Source: Engraulis encrasicolus
Lineage: Eukaryota > Chordata > Actinopteri > Clupeiformes > Engraulidae
NCBI RefSeq assembly: GCF_034702125.1
Contig: NC_085868.1
Span: forward strand, 45,872,328-45,936,327
DNA: 64,000 nucleotides
Direction: 5' to 3'
Shown: piece after piece, positions 58,280-64,000 of the stretch
Layout: the number at the start of each line of letters is the position of its first letter
Numbering within the stretch: position 1 is the stretch's first letter
Program-made: the position numbers and the translations under genes
Notes under the pieces: generated by a model
Databases searched by the model: none
What the model was told of the DNA's origin: nothing
Seen by the model: the letters and a program-made list of their open reading frames with translations, nothing else

Positions 58280-58435
58280 GGAGTGCCGACAGGGGGGGCA
58301 AAAGGAACATTTGTCCCGGGCCCAGGGAGAAGGGGGGCCCAGAATTGGGTCCTCATTACAGTATGTATTGAGCTGGGGGGCCCTTTCAGACTACTTTGTC
58401 CTGGGCCTGGCCGAAACTATCAGCAGCCCTGGAAC
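58280..58435 (+). repeat. Repeat family Z
   Basis: AGTGCCGACAGGGGGGGCAAA...GGGCCCAGGGAGAAGGGGGG...GTATGTATTGAGCTGGGGGG...CCTGGGCC. Best-preserved copy of three in the window. Confidence 0.55.
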
Positions 58436-58794
58436 TGACCATCCAGCTGGGGGGGAAAAAAATCAAAATATCGGTAAGAGACAGTAATCAATATCACAGT
58501 ATCATGTTGGATATGATATGACCCCTCCCCTCTCCCTTCATCCAGTAAACGATTTAAGGCTTTTTGATGTTTTTTTGTGATATTAATGTCAGCTATTATG
58601 CTGAAAGTTGCCAAATCAGATTCAGATATCAGTTTGCTATGCAGTGGACCATGGTGGCTGGATCAAATAAGAACTAATAACCTGCCTGTGGCCCTCCAGG
58701 GGCTGGTGCTTCAATCTGATTGGAGGATCCAAGAGCTCTGTGCTGTACAGGCAATGCACAAGTGCCACCGCTCACACACACGCATGCACGCACG

Positions 58795-58796
<2 letters not shown>

Positions 58797-58882
<86 letters not shown>
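58797..58882 (+). repeat. (CA)n microsatellite
   Basis: About 43 CA units. Confidence 0.95.
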
Positions 58883-58884
<2 letters not shown>

Positions 58885-59056
58885 GATACAAAAAGACATC
58901 TACACACAGACGGTACCCCCACACAGATACACACTGCTCTTCACTCTTCATCGCGACAGCCCCCACACTCTGATCTGACCCCCAGCGCGCCTCCTGATGG
59001 AAATCTAGCCCGACCATTTTGAAGCCCCTCTGAAAACAAAAAGAAGTGCTCTTCAG

Positions 59057-59335
59057 CAGCGCTGGACTGGGACCAAAAGACAGCCCAGGCATAGACCAGG
59101 CACTCATATATCCTATTTGTCTACAATAGGTTCAGTCCATTATGTATAGTGAAGATGAACTTAATGGGCTGCCCCATGTAAATGGTGGTCCAGTCTCTAA
59201 AAAATACAAAGAACTTTTTCCAAAACAACAACAGCATCTGCGAAAAAACAAACAGTAAAACCATAGCATCGTCCCCTGATGAGGGTTGGCCCACTGGGAA
59301 AATACCCTGTATGCCAGATGACCAGTCCAGCCCTG
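59057..59335. mobile_element. hAT-type MITE (GGCTGGACTGG class)
   Basis: CAGCGCTGGACTGG at the left, CCAGTCCAGCCCTG at the right. TSD CTCTTCAG / CTCCTCAG (59049-59056, 59336-59343) with one mismatch. Confidence 0.72.
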
Positions 59336-59385
59336 CTCCTCAGAGAAGTGCAGTGGCAGAACCTTGTGGAGGATGGGGGGCAATC

Positions 59386-59621
59386 GCTATTCCGACATAC
59401 CGCTATTCCGACATACCGCTATTCCGACAGCCGACATACCGTAAGGTTAGGGTTAGGGTTAGGGTCAGGGTTAGGGTTAGGGTTAGGGTAACTGTATGCA
59501 CTCTCCCTAAACTTAGTAAAAGCTGAGCAACGTAGCACAAACCAAAGAAATTGCATAACTCGCGCCGGTATTCCGACAATAGACATCAATGTCGGAATAG
59601 CGACATGTCGGAATAGCGCCA
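59386..59621. repeat. Inverted repeat with an interstitial telomere-type tract
   Basis: Left: three copies of CGCTATTCCGACATAC (59389-59440). Right: inverted GTCGGAATAGCG twice (59591-59620). Between them GGTTAGGGTTAGGG units, one TCAGGG variant, at 59445-59490. Too short and internal to be a telomere. Confidence 0.75.
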
Positions 59622-59664
59622 CGTAACCGTGGAGGATGATGGTGGCAGCAGAACAGGACGGATG

Positions 59665-60187
59665 TAAGGGGTCTTACACACCAGGGCGGTAAAGCGTCGC
59701 GGAACGGCCGTGTTTTTTACCGGCGTCTGTGAAAATACATTGAAACATATCTGTCCTTACACACCAACCGGCGGTAGTCGGGCGTCAGCGGCGCGGGAGC
59801 CGGCTCCGCGCCACGCTGCATTTGGAAAATAGAACTCGAGCGTATTTTTCACGCCGGCGACCGGCGGTGTCTCATTCAAATGAATGGCAAAGTAGCACGC
59901 TAGCTTTGGCTGTGGGGGGGTTTTGAACAGGACTGGCCGCGCACGCCGACGCTGTCAGTGTGCAAGGCAGAAAAAAAACACACATGTTTGACCCCTAAGA
60001 GGCCCAGCCCAGATGTCCCAGTTCAAAGTGTCTTTGGGATTTCCCCTGCATTTCAGCATAACCTACTTAAAATGTACATGAAGTGGTTTGAAAAAAACAA
60101 AGCAAAAAACAAGAAAAACAGGCTGCTCAGCCTGTCCTGAACGCTCGACAATACCCAGCCGTCAAGTTGGTGTGTGGAGACACCTTA
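59665..60187. mobile_element. CpG-rich MITE
   Basis: TAAGGGGTCTTACACACCAG at the left and the inverted TAAGGTGTCTCCACACACCA at the right. The left half is rich in GGCG/CGGC and includes repeats of ACACACCA-CGGCGG. Confidence 0.62.
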
Positions 60188-60189
60188 AG

Positions 60190-61100
60190 AAGCATATTCA
60201 TTGCAACATATCAACCACCAGTTAGTTACTAATTACTTTATGGGCATTAGATGGTGTCTGTGGGAATCCCCATGCATTTCAGCATAGGCTACTGTACTGA
60301 GCATGTACTGAACAGAGTACTATAAACACCATACAGTTCTGATTGTGCTATATTGTTCTGAAAAAAAAAATCAGACAGAACTTCCATAATACCTAGCCCA
60401 CAAAAGCCCTTTCAGGCGTATGTGTACATGAGTCGGACGTACATAAAGATTGTGTATGCAATTTCAAATGAGTGCATATATGTATGGCTAAAGAAATATA
60501 ATAGGAAATCAGTGTGAAGATACCATAACACAGTATCTTCACACTTCTGTGTGTATGTGTGTTTATGCATGTGTGCGTGTGTGCGTGTGTCTGCTTGTGT
60601 GTGCGCGCACGTGTGTGTTTGTGTGCGTGTGCTTACATGCGTGTGTGAAAAAGATAACAGAGCTGGCTGGAGGGAGAAAGACAAAAGAGGAGACAAAGAT
60701 ACTGAGCAAGAATAAAGAACCCTGGATTAATCTGAAGATAAACCAACTCGAATCCCCAGGGGATTCAGATATTGCCAAACAGTACCTGTGGCAACGTTTG
60801 TTTGTGTCCATGAAATGTCGATAAAACAGCAGTACTTTTCTTCTACCTCATTGTGCTCTCTTATTTGCCATTGTTCACATCGATCTCTCTGAAAACTTTG
60901 TGTGATGCACAGCCTACGGGCGATATATTTTCTTTCTCATACAATTATGAGAGTATGACTTTGAGCATGAGTATGAGTATGATTTATTTTCACGACAAAT
61001 AATGTTTAATGTAAATAATGTAAATAATATTTAGCAGACAGGTTTAAGGTTGACCTTAAAAAGATAAAGGTGGCTTAACCTGGATTAAGTACCTCTCCCA
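60190..61100. other. Spacer, no gene
   Basis: GT-rich stretch at 60541-60645 and AT-rich remainder; no coding support. Confidence 0.4.
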
Positions 61101-61111
61101 TTGCTTTAGAT

Positions 61112-61662
61112 CAGGGGTCCCCAAACTTTTTTCTCTGGGGGCCACATTATCGTTCCTGGCTGTGATCAGGGGCCGGGATCAATCATGTGGGCTGTACTAG
61201 GCCACTGCCTGTTATAGCCATAATTTCTAGCACAAAATAGTTCATCATTACAAGTGATTTGCAAAAGAAGTGAGTATTCACATGTTCAATTTGAAATACC
61301 ACAGGTATTCCTTTTAATTTCCAATAACCATGTAAAAAAAACAAGGAAAGGTTAGAAAAATATGGTGATTGACAGTTTATGAGTGATACAATAGAAATGG
61401 TTGGCCTGTTTACCCTGAGATGAGAAACTATCAAGACAAGAAACTTCTGGTTACTCACACTAGGTTAGTGAAAATTAAACCGCAGGAAGGCCTGCTGAAA
61501 AACAAAATAAAATGTTTAAAAAATATATTTTATCTTTTTTTCTGTCTGTGAGGATTGCTTCTTTGGGCCAGTTCAAATGGTGAGGTGCATTGAGGTGGAG
61601 GGCCGGTCAAAGGGGCATGGCGGGCCGCATCCGGCCCCCGGGCCTTAGTTTGGGAACCCCTG
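61112..61662. mobile_element. hAT/Charlie-like MITE with perfect 8-bp TSD
   Basis: CAGGGGTCCCCAAACTTTTT at the left, AGTTTGGGAACCCCTG at the right. CTTTAGAT duplicated at 61104-61111 and 61663-61670. GGGGCCGG and GGGCCGCATCCGGCCCC blocks are typical of this class. Confidence 0.85.
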
Positions 61663-61670
61663 CTTTAGAT

Positions 61671-62160
61671 GAATTTGTAATGTCCTGTATGGTTTTTGCA
61701 TGTGTTTGTTTTTCTCAAGTAGCTCACAAAATGTCACACCAAATTTCATGATTCTTATGGGCACTGGTCTAATTGAACTCTGTTGGTGAGCGGGTGTATG
61801 TGTATGTGTGGGTGTTGGTCTAGGGTTAAATTCATGAGCTTGTCAGAAGGCCAGTCACTAAAATGCGCTTATCCATATTTCATGAGTTTGTTGTTTGATA
61901 CTGTTGTTTATTTATATGTCAAGTAGGCACCTGTTTGTTGATGTTTGGGCTTGAATTATATATATCCCTTCAATCTTTGTCAGCCAGTCTTAATTTATCA
62001 GGGCACCGCACACTGAACTCTGCAGGTGCGTTTATCTTGTGAATCATGTGTGCACACAGTGCATACCTTCCCCATAAGCATGGATAATATGCATACGGCA
62101 ATGAGGGAATGGACACCTGCATCAATCATGCAAGTTAAATAAACAACAATGTTCACAATG
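61671..62160. other. Spacer, no gene
   Basis: AT-rich, nothing recognisable. Confidence 0.4.
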
Positions 62161-62763
62161 GTCTGCCTATAGGAGCCTCATATAGTATTGGTAGCGCTGA
62201 ACTATCGGACTGGTCCTTTAGTCCAGCGGTATCGTGACTCCCATTGGCGTGGTGGCGAGTTTGCGGCCCCAAGGGGATGGACTGCACCGTAATATGTCGG
62301 TTTACACTGGTGCCGTGACCTTGCCTGGCTCTTGCCCGACCTGTAGTTCCGCACAGCTTTGTGAGCTCCACTACTAGGTCTGGGAGCATGTAGCAGGATT
62401 CCATTTCTACAGTCAAAAAAATAATCGCAGCATTTATTGCTTCAATATCAACAAATTCTTTCAAAACCATTTTCTGTTGATCTCTAAAGCGTCAATATAG
62501 TCTATAATATGTCCTGTGACTCCTCAACGTGAGCTGCCAGTGATATTGAAGTGATAAATGCTCGGCATTATTTTTTGAGTCCAGAAATTGAATCCTGCCA
62601 CATGCTCCCAGACCGATGTGTGTGTTTGGAGTGCCACCAGGGGGCTCCAGAGCACACACACGGAGGTCTGGTAGGAACCAAGCTAGCCGTGACCCGCATG
62701 GGAGTGAGGTTTAGGGGGGTGAGTGTAACGGAGGCCAACTAGCATAGTGTGGTGTGGAACATT
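62160..62763 (-). repeat. Repeat family X (minus strand), left part
   Basis: CCTCATATAGTATTGGTAGCGCTGAACTATCGGACTGGTCC is the inverse of the type at 10069-10110. The end GGAGGCCAACTAGCATAGTGTGGTGTGGAACATT matches the 11.9-kb copy in reverse. Confidence 0.6.
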
Positions 62764-63276
62764 CAAGATTCAAGATTCAAGATTCTTTAAATAGTCCCGA
62801 AGGAAATTTGTCTTGGACATACATAGCTGCCACATACACACAACATACACATGACGCCAAACAACAAAAACAACAATAAACACACACACATACATAGAAA
62901 CACTCAAGTGCATATCCACCACATCCCACCACCCACATACATGGCATTACAGGATGGTAGTTGTTAATGACCTGCGTTCAGTAGGTTAACAGAAACAGGG
63001 ACAAAAGAAAACCTATACCTATTCAAAAACACAGAATATTAGTAATTAGTCATTCTCAGATCTAAAATGCATTTCATGATTGCCCTGTAGTCCTATTTAT
63101 AACAGTGTCAATAAATTTGAATCTAGTCTAACATTATGCCATAGAATAGAATAGAATAAAATAGAATAGACTTTTATTGTCATTTCAGCATTAAAATTGC
63201 CGTGACCCGCATGGGAGTGAGGTTTAGGGGGGTGAGTGTAACGGAGGCCAACTAGCATAGTGTGGTGTGGAACATT
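62686..63276 (-). mobile_element. Retroposon tail flanked by a perfect 78-bp direct repeat
   Basis: 62686-62763 and 63199-63276 are identical as I read them. The 435-bp insert (62764-63198) reads, on the minus strand, CAATAAAAGTCTATTCTATT ... GACAAATTTCCTTCGGGAC ... AAGAATCTTGAATCTTGAAT, i.e. LINE-type 3' tail sequence ending in a (TTGAATC)n repeat. Confidence 0.78.
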
Positions 63277-63509
63277 AGTAAAACCTCCCTCCCAAGGCCT
63301 GCTCAGTAATACGTCTGGTTACAGGAGCACATACAAAAACTGCAGTAGTTTCTATCGGTTCCTGTAATGATTTGGATGTAAACACGCTCAAATTAATGCT
63401 GAAAGTCTACAGTTAAAGCACAGCTTGTTTTTTTTTTTATTAAATCCACTTTGGAGGTGTGTAGAGCATGGATATACAGATCATATAATGGAATGGAAAT
63501 TTGTACCAA
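63277..63509 (-). repeat. Repeat family X continuation and spacer
   Basis: AGTAAAACCTCCCTCCCAAGG continues family X beyond the direct repeat; the rest is AT-rich. Confidence 0.5.
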
Positions 63510-63947
63510 TCATAAGCTTACTAAAATCTTAAATATATTTGGAAGCACAATGTCCAGTTGAATATTTATTCTTCTAAGCATGGCAAGTTGAACTTTAAAG
63601 CTATGTAGTTTGGTCTTGTAAAAACAAGACAAGCTTGGGTCTCCAGTTAGACCACGTTTGAATTGCACAAAGGAAACCAGTATGTCTGGAAATTTCATCA
63701 TTTCTCTGTATAAAATCTGAGCAGCAATGTACCTTTGAAACCATGAAACCATTCGATTAAAGTGATCACAGAACCCAAGACTGTGTGATACACTACACAG
63801 TCTTCCATTTGATGTACCCTTTTCTTCAGTAGTGATCCACATCATATGCTTTGCACAGCAATCTCGGGAGAAATAGTTTTTTCCTGTTCCTGAGTTTCCC
63901 GAGTGGTACAGTGTTTCACTGAGTACTGGGATGATTGGATTGGCCAT
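63510..63947 (-). CDS. Hypothetical ORF, 145 codons
   Basis: An uninterrupted minus-strand frame from Met at 63947 to a stop at 63510. Composition is ordinary, with clusters such as FSRDCCAKHMMW and FCDHFNRMVSWFQRYIA. I recognise no family. There is no clear splice context, and its start overlaps a repeat (GGATTGGCCATAAGGTATACAG at 63935-63956). It could be an exon of a transposon protein or chance. Confidence 0.22.
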   Translation of the reverse strand: MANPIIPVLSETLYHSGNSGTGKNYFSRDCCAKHMMWITTEEKGTSNGRLCSVSHSLGFCDHFNRMVSWFQRYIAAQILYREMMKFPDILVSFVQFKRGLTGDPSLSCFYKTKLHSFKVQLAMLRRINIQLDIVLPNIFKILVSL

Positions 63948-64000
63948 AAGGTATACAGGGCATTTGCCCGGTGGACTGTTGATGACTTTGGCCTGGTCCT
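63935..64000 (+). repeat. GGATTGGCCATAAG-type MITE, cut by the window end
   Basis: GGATTGGCCATAAGGTATAC...GGGCATTTGCCCGGTGGAC matches the left end of the element at 31963-32231. Confidence 0.55.

Noticed and set aside
59445..59490. True telomere end
   Set aside because: The tract is about 45 bp, has a variant unit and is surrounded by ordinary sequence and an inverted repeat.

Overview
This window looks like teleost fish nuclear DNA: short split exons with GT-AG introns, very long CA/CT/GA/TTTC microsatellites, tRNA-derived fish SINEs, an L2/CR1-type LINE, many hAT-like and TTAA-type MITEs, and Penelope-type and DIRS-type debris. There is no sign of bacterial or viral gene organisation. Almost all protein-coding content is in the first 14 kb; the remaining 50 kb is a transposon graveyard.

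Region 1 (1-14.1 kb): two tandem, same-strand metallocarboxypeptidase genes (family M14A, best matched to GPI-anchored intestinal carboxypeptidase O). Copy 1 enters the window inside the zinc-binding exon (1-3480). Copy 2 (7152-14047) is complete: nine exons, 1104 nt, 367 codons plus stop, all phases compatible. Both keep the zinc ligands and the catalytic Glu. Both carry Met, not the expected Arg, at the specificity position (bovine CPA numbering 255). A 155-bp tandem duplication covers the promoter and signal-peptide exon of copy 2: the upstream unit keeps a TATA box and a broken signal-peptide exon, while the downstream unit has the working exon but a damaged TATA. A 5'-truncated LINE lies between the genes, and nested MITEs fill the introns.

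Region 2 (14.1-28.8 kb): 3'UTR insertions, then a 3.45-kb non-autonomous element (16283-19729) with roughly 0.9-kb inverted termini and a 4-bp target duplication. MITEs, microsatellites, tandem duplications, a 37-bp minisatellite and a cluster of modules related to the interior of the large-TIR elements follow.

Region 3 (28.8-35.1 kb): a decayed minus-strand gene resembling transposon-associated DUF7869-type proteins, with a readable first exon at 32611-32815, followed upstream by three diverged copies of a GC-richer flanking segment.

Region 4 (36.8-40.6 kb): a second large-TIR element with GGGTCATTCC ends and 4-bp TSD TCAT. It is kin to the element at 16.3 kb.

Region 5 (40.7-64 kb): SINEs, several hAT-type insertions with clear 8-bp target duplications, a broken DIRS-like gag, a 3.5-kb interval bounded by CACTGTAAAAGATT inverted ends and holding a higher-order tandem repeat, an interstitial TTAGGG tract inside an inverted repeat, and a retroposon flanked by a perfect 78-bp direct repeat. 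No convincing host gene is visible here.

Hammerhead-like core boxes (CTGANGA...GAAAC) recur at four repeat loci, one of them a spacerless palindrome. All coordinates and alignments were read by eye; no database search was run.
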